NCBI GenBank assembly: GCA_930367215.1
Contig: OV884058.1
Coordinates: 104,617,802 to 104,681,801 of the forward strand
Direction of reading: 5' to 3'
Length of the DNA stretch: 64,000 nt
Source: Pollenia angustigena
Taxonomy: Eukaryota > Arthropoda > Insecta > Diptera > Polleniidae
Position 1 is the stretch's first letter, and each line of letters starts with the position of its first letter. The notes beneath the pieces are model-generated. The model saw only the letters and a program-made list of their open reading frames with translations, ran no database searches and was not told the origin of the DNA. Positions 1 to 10,430 of the stretch are shown here, piece after piece. The translations under genes and the position numbers were made by a program.

Positions 1-1590
1 ACAAAGACAGTAGTAAGTACCAAAGTTGTAGAACAGGACAGTATGAACACCTTAAGTAAAAGTAAGGGGAAAAATATGCAACATGTTTTGCATGTTTTTC
101 ATCAACATTTTCACAAAAGAACTTGAAAATTTTTCCCACAGTTGTATTTTTTGTACAAACGAACACAAAAATGTAGAACATGTAACATTAATGCAACATT
201 TTTCTCAGAAAAGAAATCGCCATTAGATTTTTGTTTTTTGATGAAAATCGATAATTTTTGATCACTTATATCATCTCTAAAAATCTCATATCTCTGGGAA
301 GTACCGTTACGAAATAAGAGCAAAAGCCATTTCAAACGAAACCCTAGACTTTTATTTTTGTTGGTTACATCATTTTTGCTATAATCGATATGTATTATAT
401 TTAAACTAAAATTAAATAATAATCTTCACACTTTTGAAATTTACACTTTTATTAACTTTTACGAAATTTTTGAGTTGATTTTCTTTAAATGGTTCCCTAC
501 TGCTGACACATCCTTCAATTTCAAAAACTTTCCTGTTGAAAAAATTGTGTCAATAAAAATCTTAAAATTTTACAAACTGTAAACTTTCCTCTTTGGCAGA
601 CACTCCTTTAGCTGTGACACTTTATGCCATCCACCCCACCCACCTTTCTAAAAAAAGAAAATAAGTTGAGAAAAAAAAGATATTTCTTCTCATACGAATT
701 TTACGTGCAAATGTTTCATTTAACTTATAATAAATAATTTTTCCAGTTTGTTTTTTACAATCTTTTTTTTATTGCACTTGTGTCAGGTAAGAGTGCATCT
801 ACAATTGGAAATATTGAAAGAAAATTATAAAAAGTAGAATTATTTTAACGAATTTATCGACTTTAAATGAGTGAAAGAGAAAATATTTAATTGATTTTTT
901 GAGAAAAAGATAAAATTAAATGACAAGTGTTTTTTCGATGACGATAGAATTTTGCAGTTATGAAAGAAATAAGTTTGAAGCTAAACGACGGCTGAAAATT
1001 CATTATTAAAGAATGAGATTTTTTTAAGTTCATCCTAATCGAAGGATGCTGGAGTCCCACAGGGAAGTTATTTATGACCTCTATTGTATTTGATATATAA
1101 TTCGGACATGCCAACCAACAACTACAACCACACATTAGTTAAATACTAGTGTCAACTCTTATGTTAAAATCTTGTTTGTTAAAATCTTGTTTAGCGATGT
1201 CGACCGACAACTTTAACAAACAATCGAATGCGCCATTATAAGCCTAAAAATGGTTAAATGCATAACATAAAACCAAATAAAACGCTGCACTACTTAAGAA
1301 AAAAAAAAACCCTCTCCTGTAAAATTTGCCTTTTTCGCTTATTATATAATCGCAAATAGGGCTCGATATAGTGGTTTATACGTAAATAGGTCTCCAGTTG
1401 CTAATAAATTTTCACTTCTAGGGTTAATCTAAATATATTAACATGAATGTGTGTTTGTATGTCTGTTTGAAGTCTATAGAATAGCCGTCTGGCCCGATTT
1501 TTTTTTTAACTTTTCACTGCGTCTTCCTGTATGTCTGGAAGGAAATATCTGCTATATTTTCTTTTGAATTGAAAGCGGTGCGAGGTGCAA
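1..1590. other. AT-rich non-coding stretch
   Basis: I see no gene here. All open frames are short and AT-biased, and none carries a recognisable motif. Homopolymer runs are common. The only structured signal is a candidate recursive splice site at 786/787, listed separately. Confidence 0.6.
757..793 (+). other. Candidate recursive splice site (weak)
   Basis: A T-rich tract (757-786, ending TTGTGTCAG) abuts GTAAGAG with no exon between, so a 3' splice acceptor touches a 5' donor at 786/787. Insect long introns use such CAG|GTAAG sites for stepwise intron removal. The pyrimidine tract is broken by ACTTGTG and the donor is not the ideal GTAAGT, so this is a weaker match than the site at 25850 on the same strand. 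Confidence 0.3.
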
Positions 1591-2420
1591 CACCCAACTT
1601 AAAAAAAGTACTAAAAACTATTTATATCGGAAACTAATACAGCTGGAGTCTTCAAATTAAGTACGACCAACTTTGACATCCAAAGGAACATTTGAGTAAA
1701 AAGTGGAAGGACTTGCCTACGTTATATAACATTTCACATGTAACAAATTCTAAAATTCGTATAGCTGGAAAAAGATAACTGTAAAAGTGCCCAAATTCCG
1801 CAATAGCAACTTTATATGGATAAGAAATGGATGCATTAGTAATAGTGAGCGTGGCACCTTCCATATGCATTAAATATTAAAATTCGTATATATGCGAAAC
1901 TATACAGCCAAACATCTGTATGAATATTTAGGGAAGAAATTATTGTGCTAAAAAAGTGGGCGTAGCACTTCCCTTATGAATTAAATACAACAATGTGTAT
2001 ATTTGGAAAACTATAACAGAAAGAGTCCCGAAATTTTATAAGAGTAACATTTGTATCAAGATAAATATTTTGGACAAAAATGGAAATAGATGAGGTGGTA
2101 CCTCCCATAGGAAATCAATACTAAAATTCGTATATCTGGACAAGAGCCATACAATTTTGCAAGGCCATTTTGATATTCATATAAATATTTGTATAGTAAA
2201 TGGACATAATGTCAATAGTGCGCCCAGAACGGTAACAGCTAAAGTTTCCAAATTTGGCGCACAAAGCTTGGTAATCATTACACAACATCAATTAGAAAGT
2301 GAGCGTAATAAGATAAGTGGGCATGGCCCAAAAAAGAAGTCATCTGCTCAAATTGGGCGGAGAGAAGTGGGCGTAGTGCAAACAAATTTGGTACAAAATG
2401 GCTTTGTGATAAACGCATAA
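1590..2420. repeat. Degenerate tandem repeat, unit about 110-132 bp
   Basis: The motif AAAATTCGTATATCTGG recurs in diverged form near 1747, 1877, 1987 and 2119. Each copy is followed by a conserved 'GTGGGCGTAGCACTTCCC'-like stretch, giving a unit of about 110-132 bp. The reverse complement of the same unit appears at 9770-10430. This is a dispersed tandem-unit repeat typical of fly genomes. The 87-aa open frame at 2157-2420 lies inside it and shows no protein family signature. Confidence 0.55.
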
Positions 2421-2494
2421 TGTCTGTAAAAAAGTGCGACTTATTGTAGACATAGGCAAATACCATAAACATGCATAGATTTTTCTGTAACTGA

Positions 2495-2822
2495 TAAAGG
2501 CTAGTTTACACTATCTAACAAGTCTTACGTATTCCATAATACTTTGCTAGATAGAAATCTAATGAGATTTCTTGCGTCTATCAAAAAAAAACTAATTTAA
2601 CATGACAGTTTCTGTTCACACAATCGCACATGAACATGCTTTTGTTATATTGCAACCCTGATCAAATGAAAAATTTAAAAAAATTAAGAAGTCGTATGAG
2701 ATGTCAAATATTTGTTCGTAATACTTGTCATTTTTATGAGACATTGCATTCTCACTTTTACATATTACTTTAGTTTTTGACATGTATTAATACAAAGTAT
2801 AACAGTGAAAACTAGCCTTTAA
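2495..2822. mobile_element. MITE with TAAAGGCTAGTTT termini
   Basis: The ends are inverted: TAAAGGCTAGTTTACACT on the left and the reverse complement of AGTGAAAACTAGCCTTTA on the right. The interior is about 300 bp, AT-rich and non-coding. Similar termini occur at 31925 and 35838, and a relative with GGCTTTTTACACTGATC ends lies at 11502-12039. Short length, terminal inverted repeats and no open frame fit a non-autonomous DNA element. A TA target site is possible. Confidence 0.6.
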
Positions 2823-2904
2823 TGGTAACAGTAATATCTAGTAATAAAAATTCTGGTACCAAATACCTTCGTAAATAACACTGCTTTACAAATTTTTAAT
2901 TTGG

Positions 2905-3186
2905 AAAAGTACCAAGAACTCCACATGCCTAGATAAGTTAATTGGGACCTCCTGAACACGAAAATCGCTGTAATTTTCGACGGAAAAGGCATTTGATTAT
3001 CTTTCCAACGGTATGCCATTTATTTCTTTTTGGTTGGGCTCCACAAGGGCTTGAGTGGGACCATACACCGAAAAACACAAAAGTACCGTTATCTAAAAAA
3101 CGGTACTTAGGAAAAAAATTACAGCGATTTTCGTGTTCAGGAGTTCCCAATTAACTTATCTAGGCATGTGGTGTTCTTGGTATTTT
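2905..3186. mobile_element. Palindromic (fold-back) MITE
   Basis: Two near-perfect inverted arms of about 70 bp (2905-2977 and 3119-3186) share the stretch CACATGCCTAGATAAGTTAA and the stretch ending CGAAAATCGCTGTAATTTT. The roughly 140-bp centre contains a second small palindrome, GGTACCGTT-like, at about 3083-3107. Because the arms mirror each other, open frames on both strands here give nearly the same peptide. That is an artefact of the palindrome and not evidence of coding. Confidence 0.75.
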
Positions 3187-3358
3187 TTGACTGTAAACCA
3201 GTGTAATGCACGAAAGCTGTATCAAAAAACAATTATTTATTTAGCGAAGCGCGTTGGATTAGGCTGGTTTCTAATAAAGCTTATTTGAAATAAAGTTTAA
3301 AACCAACTTACTATTTTTTGACTCGTATTCAGTTTTGAAATATTTATTATCCACTTTA

Positions 3359-3392
3359 GCTTACCTGAAAAGATAAATACAAAAACAAAATT
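3359..3392 (-). other. Candidate recursive splice site, minus strand
   Basis: Read on the minus strand, a T-rich tract (TTTTGTTTTTGTATTTATC) leads into TTTTCAG|GTAAGC, with acceptor and donor touching at 3365/3364. The secreted-protein gene at 45651-47147 is also on the minus strand and its first intron runs leftward, so this could be a ratchet point inside that intron. The 42-kb link is inference. A chance match in AT-rich DNA is possible. Confidence 0.35.
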
Positions 3393-4855
3393 AATAAAAG
3401 TTTAAGGACTAGAAGAATTTATTAGATTCTTATGTGCTTTATTTCTTAAGGATACACTTTTCCCATTTCGCTAAATGATGGCTACTTTTCTACTAGTTGT
3501 TTATTGTTTCTTTTCTTTATAAACAAATAAATTTGTTTATTTTATATAATTGAAAAGTCTTTCTTCAAGTCTGTTTTACCAACTGTGACGTCGTGTGATT
3601 GCTTTAATAGCAACTTTTAGAGTTTTATTTAAGATGCATTAATGCATTTAAAAATGCATTGTATATTATTTATTTTCATTATTTAGCACTTAACTGTTAA
3701 ATGTTGTACAACTGCAACAATTTACACGCCACAGTGATTTTCACAACTGGAAAAAACGTTATTTTTTTTTTTTGTTTTGTTTTGTTAAGAAAAGAACTTG
3801 ACTTTCAAGGCGGTTTCTAAATAACAAACAGTAATTATATATTTATTTTTTAATAATAACATAATTCATTTAAGATTTATTATTTGATTCCATACAGAAA
3901 TCTTAATAAATATTTTCACTTTTTTGAAAAGAAAAAAAATAATCTTTTCTTTTTTTCTTGCCAAGCGGAAATCTAATCAATCATGTAGAAACCTTAGATT
4001 TTTTTCTTTCAGGTTCCCTGTTTTTTTCGCTTTTGTTCATTTACTAAGAAAAATGTTAGGTTTTTTTGTTTATCTAGATTATTTATTGAAAATGCTTTCT
4101 TTTTTTGTGTAGGTTTTTTTTTTAATAGCAATTTTTTATTGCTAATGCAGCCTTAATAATCTTGTCTTGGACTCACTCCATTATATTTAAGTTGGTTGTT
4201 CTGTCCATGGATACGTACTGCTCTCTTATTGTGGTTAATTTCTAGTTCATTGCCAACCATAGACAATCTCAATTATATAGATATTACAACTCTTCGGTTT
4301 TCTTATTTAAAAAGTTTGTTTTTATGGAAAATTTTACAAAAAAAAACATCATTTTATATGCATGTTTCTTGTATTTTCCCTTAAGGTTAATTTCGATTTT
4401 CTTTTTCGATTGTTGGCCTTAATGGGAACATCATGTTGGCCATAAAAAAACACAACACAATGTGGCAGCAGTGGTTTCTTCTAAACAAACACGAAACAAA
4501 GAGCTTTAAGTAGAGCTTTCAGAGCAAACAAACAAATTCAAAAGAAAATGGTTTTGTAGTGATTGAAACTATTTAGTATTGGAACATAATTGAGTGTGGA
4601 AAATTTATTTACAAAAAAAAAAAAAAAAACAAAAGAAAAAAATGGTGAAAGAAATGAAAGTAAAAATTATCTGGAAAACAAAAGAAAAAATCAATGACAT
4701 GACATTGACGAATATGATAACTGATCTAAATGAAGTTCCATTTAAATTTTTTTTTTTTTTTTTAACTACACCGCCTGCCAAGTCTAACTTTTTCAAGCCC
4801 TTTGGAACAAAAAACGCTATAATTCTATACTTAATTAATTTGCTTTAATTAATTA
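3393..4855. other. AT-rich non-coding stretch with homopolymers
   Basis: No gene is visible. The stretch contains an A-run of about 18 at 4612-4629 and T-runs near 3760 and 4750. The 60-80 residue open frames here are lysine- or phenylalanine-rich products of these runs. Confidence 0.6.
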
Positions 4856-5661
4856 TGTGGCATTTTGACAAAACAGCTTAAATCGAATTAAAAAGTTGAA
4901 AAAAAAATGCTGTTAATCATACGAATTTTCATTTACCCTGCCTTTACACATGCAAGTAGTGGCATGCCACTGTTGTATACATATTATCAAAGAAAATTTG
5001 TTCGAAATAGTCGAATCTCATGCCATTAACTTTTGTGATTACACATGCCACTGCTAGTTCATTTTCAAAATGTCGTAGAAGCGTCAACTTGAGCAAATTT
5101 GTTTACTTCTCAAATTAAAAAAAAGTACCAGAAAACGAAAAAGAGTTACCGAGTTAATCATAGTGGCACATTTTTGGGGAAATTTTTTCATTTATTTATA
5201 TTAGCATTATTTTAACGATATTAATGCTCTATTATTAACAAACTTGCATTTTATTTATGCGCGTTTTTAAAAAATTAATCATAATAATTTTTTATTAAGT
5301 TAAAACTTCAGTAACAATTTGACAATAATCCAGTAAATCTGAATTAAATTTTTAACAGGGTAACATTGCTTATCGTTTTGACATTTAGTGGCATGCAAGT
5401 GCTAAATTTCCACTAGCATGCAATTTTTGCTGCCACTGGAGCTGCCATTGCGAAAAATGTGAGTGTATTAGTAAAAAAGTGTGAGTGTATTGAGTTTTTC
5501 GAACTGGCAGTGGCATGTGTAAATGCTAGGTAAACGGAATTTTTCTTTAATCTGGGTTTATTTTATTATTTAATAAAAATTATTGCTTCACCGAGCTTTT
5601 TTTAAAATCTTTTTTGCTATCTTATCTCGACTTAAGATGGACGTTTTGTCAAAATGCCACA
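4856..5661. mobile_element. TIR element with TGTGGCATTTTGAC ends, containing a second one
   Basis: Outer inverted ends are TGTGGCATTTTGACAAAAC (4856-4874) and its exact reverse complement (5643-5661). An inner pair sits inside them: ATTTACCCTGCC plus TTTACACATGC at 4931-4953, and the reverse complement at 5512-5535. Inner arms also share GTGGCATGCCAC-like sequence. This reads as one MITE inserted in another, or one element with a compound end. No open frame of note is present. A related terminus (GCATTTTGACGAAACAGCTTA) occurs near 38494. Confidence 0.6.
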
Positions 5662-5760
5662 GAATTTAATTTCAAAGGCCTTGCAATGAACTGGCTCACG
5701 ATCATGAATTTCTTTACAAACAAATTACCGATGCCGATTGAACGTGAATGTTCTTTATAA

Positions 5761-6787
5761 TACACAGAAAAAATTATTGCCGAATTATTTTCAAACAAAC
5801 GCTTGTTTGAAAATTTTTTTGATTTCTACAAATTTTTTTACTGATTCAATCAATATTTTTGTTTGATTTTTATTTAACCAACAAAATTTAACCAACAATA
5901 ATATAATAAACGCGCTATTGGTTTTAAGTTTTCATAATATTGTAAGAAATATTTAACGCTCTTTAATGTTGTCTTGTTTTTGCATTTTTTTTATTTGATC
6001 GTAAGCAACACTTGTTAATGTGAAATGTAAGAACTACAAAAAAAAAACACATGCAGTCTATTTTTGGACGCTTTAAAAAAGTACAGCAATAAGAAAAATG
6101 ATAAAATAGCGTGACGAGGTTTGTAGTAAAAAAACAACAAAAACAATAGCAGGTAAAAAACGTTTCATTTTTTTTAAACAACAGAAACAACAACATTATA
6201 AGAAACAAAATACATTTTTGGTTGGTTTCAAAGTTGGTAAAAAAAAAAAACAAAATCCCGTATACAATTTTTTCAAACAGTTTATTTAAATACATCAAAT
6301 ACAAAAATAGAATGATGGCGAAAAACATATCGAGTCGGTCTGCCGCCGTTTTTGGTTACATTTCTTCTTCATTAGCAAAGGAAAGGATGCAGCAACAGTG
6401 TGTGATGAAGAAAAACACTGTGAGTATAAATAAGACTTCGTTCAAAAATTATTCCAACAAAAAAATGTGTCTCAAAGCCAGCCAGCCGCTATGCTCTGCT
6501 TCATTTTCGCCAACAGTGCTTGCTTGTGTGCGCGTCATTGCTTGTGCCAAAACTTTTTTGTTTGATTCAGCAAAATTATTTGTTTGAAATTTATATGAAT
6601 TTCAGTAAACTTTTTGTTTGATTCTGTAAAATTATTTTTTTGAAAAAATCGGCGTTTTTTTTCAATAAACAAAATGCAAATAAATTGTTTGAATATGCGA
6701 ATTTGTTTGTAGGACCGTTTTCAGACAAAAAATTTTTTGATTCTACAAATTTTTTGTTTGAATTGGAAAAATAATTTTTTCTGTGTA
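5761..6787. mobile_element. TIR element, TACACAGAAAAAATTATT ends
   Basis: The first and last 18 bp are exact inverted repeats (TACACAGAAAAAATTATT). Subterminal sequence is loosely mirrored. The terminus resembles the CACAGAAAAAAAT-ended family at 13618, 37404, 41636 and 43915, but the interior differs. The centre (about 6310-6560) is noticeably more GC-rich than its surroundings and holds a 121-codon plus-strand open frame (6222-6587) with no family I recognise. It could be captured host sequence. I do not call it a gene. Confidence 0.55.
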
Positions 6788-6865
6788 TGAACAATGATAA
6801 AAAAATTGTTATACGAATTTGTTTTAAACCAAATATTTCCATGGGCTGACTGAGTTCCTAATAGC

Positions 6866-7054
6866 GAAATCCTTAGGCGAAAGAACGACAATCAAGAGTT
6901 AATGAAAGCCCAAATTGAAGGAAGATATGATAAACGAGATCGACGAGAAATTTCTTGGCTTAGAAACATTCAAGAGGGGATAGGACATCAAGATGAACTT
7001 AATCACCTAACAGCTGCCAAGAATAGAGAACTTATGCTTTCCACATTAAAATAG
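6866..7054 (+). pseudogene. LINE reverse-transcriptase C-terminal tail (fragment)
   Basis: This is an open frame of about 62 residues without its own start, closed by TAG at 7052. It begins EILRRKNDNQEL, continues EGRYDKRDRREISWLRNIQE, and ends LNHLTAAKNRELMLSTLK. The order matches the C-terminal tail of non-LTR retrotransposon reverse transcriptases. There, a basic 'GKR..GR.R..WL..I' segment is followed by an acidic/aliphatic helix and a 'A.dR..W..lv' helix. All catalytic parts are missing, so it is a 5'-truncated remnant, wedged between a MITE that ends at 6787 and the pogo element that begins at 7076. The assignment rests on pattern recognition, and the clade is not determinable. Confidence 0.6.
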
Positions 7055-7144
7055 AGAATGAAAACTTTTTTAATACAGTGTAAATTCGATAATCCGGACT
7101 CCACTAATCCGGAATATTCGGTAATCCGGACTGAATTTTGCAGC

Positions 7145-7345
7145 TCATTGCGTATTCTATAATCCGGATTGTTTGCAACTCTATAGTCCGGATTGAATAA
7201 AACCCGTTTTTATTTATTTTCTTATTCAAATCACAGCATGCTTTGAAAAATACAGTCATTGCGTATTCTATAATCCGGATTGATTGCAACTCTATAGTCC
7301 GGATTGAATAACAGCCGTTTTTATTTATATTTTTATTTAAGAATA
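7145..7345. repeat. 111-bp tandem duplication of subterminal TIR sequence
   Basis: The block starting TCATTGCGTATTCTATAATC (7145) recurs at 7256, exactly 111 bp later. Both copies contain ATAATCCGGATTG and CTATAGTCCGGATTGAATA. The duplicated units carry the same ATCCGGA core as the element ends, so they add extra potential transposase-binding sites next to the left terminus. Confidence 0.8.
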
Positions 7346-7380
7346 GTGTGATATGATGTGGTAACTATAAAACGATTTTT

Positions 7381-7990
7381 CTTCCTCCAAATACGGCAAG
7401 CCTTGTTCAACCCATGGATCAAAATCCAATTAGACTTACCAAAATGTTTTATAAAAAATCGTTCTTGTGCGAAATGGTGAATTCTGAAGCAGAAGATTAC
7501 ACAAAGTTTTTAAAATCCTTTACAATTCAAAAGTCAGGAAAAGTCAGTGATAGAGTGCTTAGATCCAGCTGGAATAAACTGTTTCCGGATAAATGAGACT
7601 CTGAAGATGATTTGCCTTTGTCCGTTTTGCAGGAAAGGCTAGATGACAATGAAAATAATATTACATTTTTATCAGACATGCTTCAAAATTCTTTTCGAAT
7701 AAACCAATCCCGAAGAAGTAGAAGAATGGATTAACGATAATAACTCAACGGTATCAGATATTCAGATATCCTCAGAAGATGAAGATGATGAAAATATACC
7801 CCTTTTACAAGTCGTAAAAGCCAAGTATGCTGTACAAAGTTTGGATGTCTCAATAAAGTGGTCCGAAGAAAATGATGAAGGAATAGAAAAACTCTTAATT
7901 GTTTATGAATTACGTGATCAAGCTTAGAAAGAAGTTTAACAAGTTCGCGACAAACAACCGTATTAGATTACTTTGTCAAACGAAATAAAT
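7381..7990 (+). pseudogene. pogo/Tigger (jerky-type) DDE transposase remnant
   Basis: The frame opens with LPPNTASLVQPMDQ, a diverged form of the 'LPPNTTSLIQPMDQG' block that holds the last catalytic Asp region of Tigger/jerky transposases. SWNKLFPDK follows ('R.sWkkLwP' in the family). A TGA at 7594 breaks the frame, which then stays open to a TAA near 7732. A shift of frame restores EEVEEWINDNN, an acidic run, and an A..SLD.SIKWSEE segment. The end is TTVLDYFVKR, matching the family's usual C-terminal 'q.tl.dfFkk' tail. Only about the last third of the protein is present. It has at least two breaks and no N-terminal helix-turn-helix. Confidence 0.8.
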
Positions 7991-8026
7991 ATTATTTATT
8001 GTTAAGTATGCTTAGTAAGATATGTA

Positions 8027-8299
8027 TCCCAGTAAAAACTTCGCCTACAAAATAATGTGTTGAGTAATCAAAAAAACATAAGAGCACTACTTGCAATTCT
8101 ACTGAAAGAACCAATGAATTTTACAAGCAATGTCCCAAAATGAACGCATTAAAAAGTAAGTAATTATTTTTTTACCTGGATACATCCAGAAAAAAGTAGT
8201 AATGGAAGTTGTTATAGATGTAGTTATAGAAGAAAGCTACAAAATAATGAGTTGAAGAAGCTATTCATTTTGAAAAAGAAGGCGAAGTTTTTACTGGGA
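8027..8299. mobile_element. 273-bp MITE nested in the pogo element, TGTA duplication
   Basis: Perfect 20-bp inverted ends (TCCCAGTAAAAACTTCGCCT) bound a 273-bp non-coding body. Identical 4-mers TGTA flank it (8023-8026 and 8300-8303), consistent with a 4-bp target duplication. The interior has diverged internal near-repeats, AAAATAATGNGTTGA, near each end. The ends are intact while the host transposase is decayed, so this insertion is probably younger than its host. Superfamily is uncertain. Confidence 0.8.
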
Positions 8300-8720
8300 T
8301 GTAAATGGGTATTTTTATTTTAAATGAACAGCACAAATTAATATTTATGTTTTTATGCTATGAATTATTATAATTTTTAATAAATACATACATTCGCTAA
8401 TCCGGAATATTCGTTAATCCGGATTGGGGTCTGCAATCAATTATCCGGATTATCGAATTTTTACTGTATGTAGAATGTGAAACTGATCGTTTAATATCCG
8501 GATATCGAAAATGCAAATAAAAGAATAGCAACTTAGACTTTTAGCTAGTGAATTGATATTGTCCTTTTCTAGTTAATAACCAAACTATTTGTTTCAAACT
8601 TGGAAGCTTTTACTTTAACGCCGGGTGATATGGAAATTACTGTGAAAATTTTAGGAAAATACATTTAGTAGTTACTAGGAAACAATCACAGAAACATACG
8701 CATATTAAATTGATACATAC

Positions 8721-9290
8721 TAGCTTTACCCGGTGAGCTTCGCTTTCCCCATTGAAATAAGATTAGTCAAATAGTACCAAATTTAGATACTTTTACTGTT
8801 ACCGTTCTACTGATATACAGAGACCTATATTGTGCTTATATTGAAGGGGTCACGACCATTTCTCTAATTCAGACAACTTTTTGACAGACATTTTGTAAAG
8901 AATATCAAGCTATTTGTTGCAAATTTAAAAACTTTTACCTACTGTGACTATTCCCCAGATATGAAGAAATCTAAATTGTCTGAGAAGTAGCACGCTCACT
9001 TCTCTAATCTAGCTCACTTTTTGATAAATGTTGTGTACTGATAACCAAGCTAAATATTTGTACATAATCGTAATTTTTTTTTCCTGTAATCGTTTTACTC
9101 CTACTTCTCCTATCCAGTCCACTTTTTTGACGGTGTCATGTATTGATAACAAAGTTATTTTTTTTAAATTTGAAAACTTTTCTGTAACCGTTCCCCCCGA
9201 TATGGAGTTTTTCATATTGCCTTTGCTTGGGAGGTGCCACGCCCACTTGGAATTTTACAAATATTAAGAGCCTATGTTAAGTTATTTAAC
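8721..9290. repeat. Dispersed fly repeat with about 125-bp internal units
   Basis: It opens TACTAGCTTTACCCGGTGAG. Units of about 125 bp follow, marked by ACCAAATTTAGATACTTTTA-like sequence near 8776, 8915 and 9160 and by 'CACGCCCACTTCTCCTATCC'-like sequence. The same unit family returns in the same orientation at 36400-36770. A related opening (TACTAGCGGATACCCGGCG) lies at 17208. The class of element is not clear to me. Confidence 0.5.
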
Positions 9291-9769
9291 CCATTTTATC
9301 CTTTAAATGTTTAAATTTGTAAAAATCTATTTTCCGTGGATCTATTCTTTGGAGGGTTTATTCACTGTCCAAATTTCATGCCTCTAATGGCCATTTTCTC
9401 AATGTATCGACAAACTGTCTGTTACTTAATGTCAACATAAATTTATTGGACCGATAAACTGTCCGTTAACGATTTTGGTTTTCTCAATATACCGACAAAA
9501 AACAAAGTTTTCAGCTGGCAACGCCACTCAAAATACATGTAAAAGTTGGGAGTCAGCTGATTGAATTTATCTGAACGGCAAATAAAAGGAAAATAAATAA
9601 TTGGCAGATGAGTGCCGGTTAGCTTTGCGATAAAATCGAAGCAAATGAGACATTGAGAAAACCAAATTTCTTTAATGTGCAGTTTTTCGTTGGGAAAAAA
9701 GATAATCGCTAAATGAGAAAATTGCCATAAATTTAGTTGTTTGGGCTGCACGATGATTAATCAATCAAT
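9291..9769. other. No gene seen
   Basis: A near-direct repeat of TTTTCTCAATNTANCGACAAA occurs at about 9393 and 9480. A 102-codon minus-strand open frame (9443-9751) has no recognisable motif, and I do not support it as a gene. Confidence 0.5.
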
Positions 9770-10430
9770 TACTTGACTTAGTTATAAATTTGTTTCAAGA
9801 TTTGCGTCCTATGGCGGTACTGCTCCCATGCCCCTATCTATAAAATAAGTAGTCTGTTTTATTTTTCGGGCTCACAGGAAGCTTCTATAACATTTTTTTA
9901 CTCCCCCTGCACTTAAACCGCTTTTTTTATTTTGAAAAGTGTAGTTTACCATAAGAATAGGTCCTACAAAGGCTTTTGTCTTCAGATATGCGGTATTTAA
10001 TATTTTCGTTTAATAAGGATACTGCTCCTCCTCCATCTACCCCGCCCATTTATATTTTGTAATAAATAGTCTACCATAAAAGTGGCTGTTATCACGCTTG
10101 AAGACTCTCGCTATAATAGTTCTTCATATACGCGATATTTAATATATGCATCATATATTATTTTTTTGGGGGTATTGCTCCCCCAGTACCTACCGCCTTT
10201 ATTTTTAGTTTTCCAAGGTGTAGTTTACCATAATAGTGACTCCTACCAAGTTTGAATCTTCTCACTATAACATTTCTTAAGATATGCGATATTTAACGCT
10301 GGCGTCCTATGGGGTGTCCCACTTCCCCTGCTGCTATCTTATTTCAATTTCGGGGCTCACAAAATCGTAGCGACTCATAAGATATGCGAAATTTAATATT
10401 GTCATCCTATGGAGGGTACCACTTCTACTG
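9770..10430. repeat. Degenerate tandem repeat, unit about 110-145 bp
   Basis: The marker AGATATGCGATATTTAATAT recurs in diverged form at about 9985, 10127, 10272 and 10381. Each copy is followed by CCTATGG and a 'GGTACTGCTCCCCC'-like stretch. It is the reverse complement of the unit at 1590-2130 (CCTCCCATAGG plus AAAATTCGTATAT), so two inverted blocks of one family lie about 8 kb apart. Confidence 0.55.

Larger units (their letters stand above)
7076..8466 (+). mobile_element. Decayed pogo/Tigger-like transposon
   Basis: The left end is CAGTGTAAATTCGATAATCC and the right end is the reverse complement of CAGTAAAAATTCGATAATCC, each flanked by TA (7074-7075 and 8467-8468). These ends and the TA duplication are the pogo signature. 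The 1.39-kb body holds only the C-terminal part of a transposase (7381-7990). It also holds a 111-bp duplication of the left subterminal region and a complete second MITE (8027-8299). The N-terminal DNA-binding region is absent, so the copy cannot be autonomous. Confidence 0.85.

Noticed and set aside
2938..3154. Overlapping 70-codon frames on both strands with similar peptides
   Set aside because: They are mirror images produced by the palindromic MITE at 2905-3186, so they say nothing about coding.
6222..6587. 121-codon plus-strand open frame
   Set aside because: It lies inside a TIR element, overlaps a similar-length frame on the other strand, and has no domain or splice context. Reported only as possible cargo.
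9443..9751. 102-codon minus-strand open frame
   Set aside because: No motif, no signal peptide, no splice or codon-bias support.
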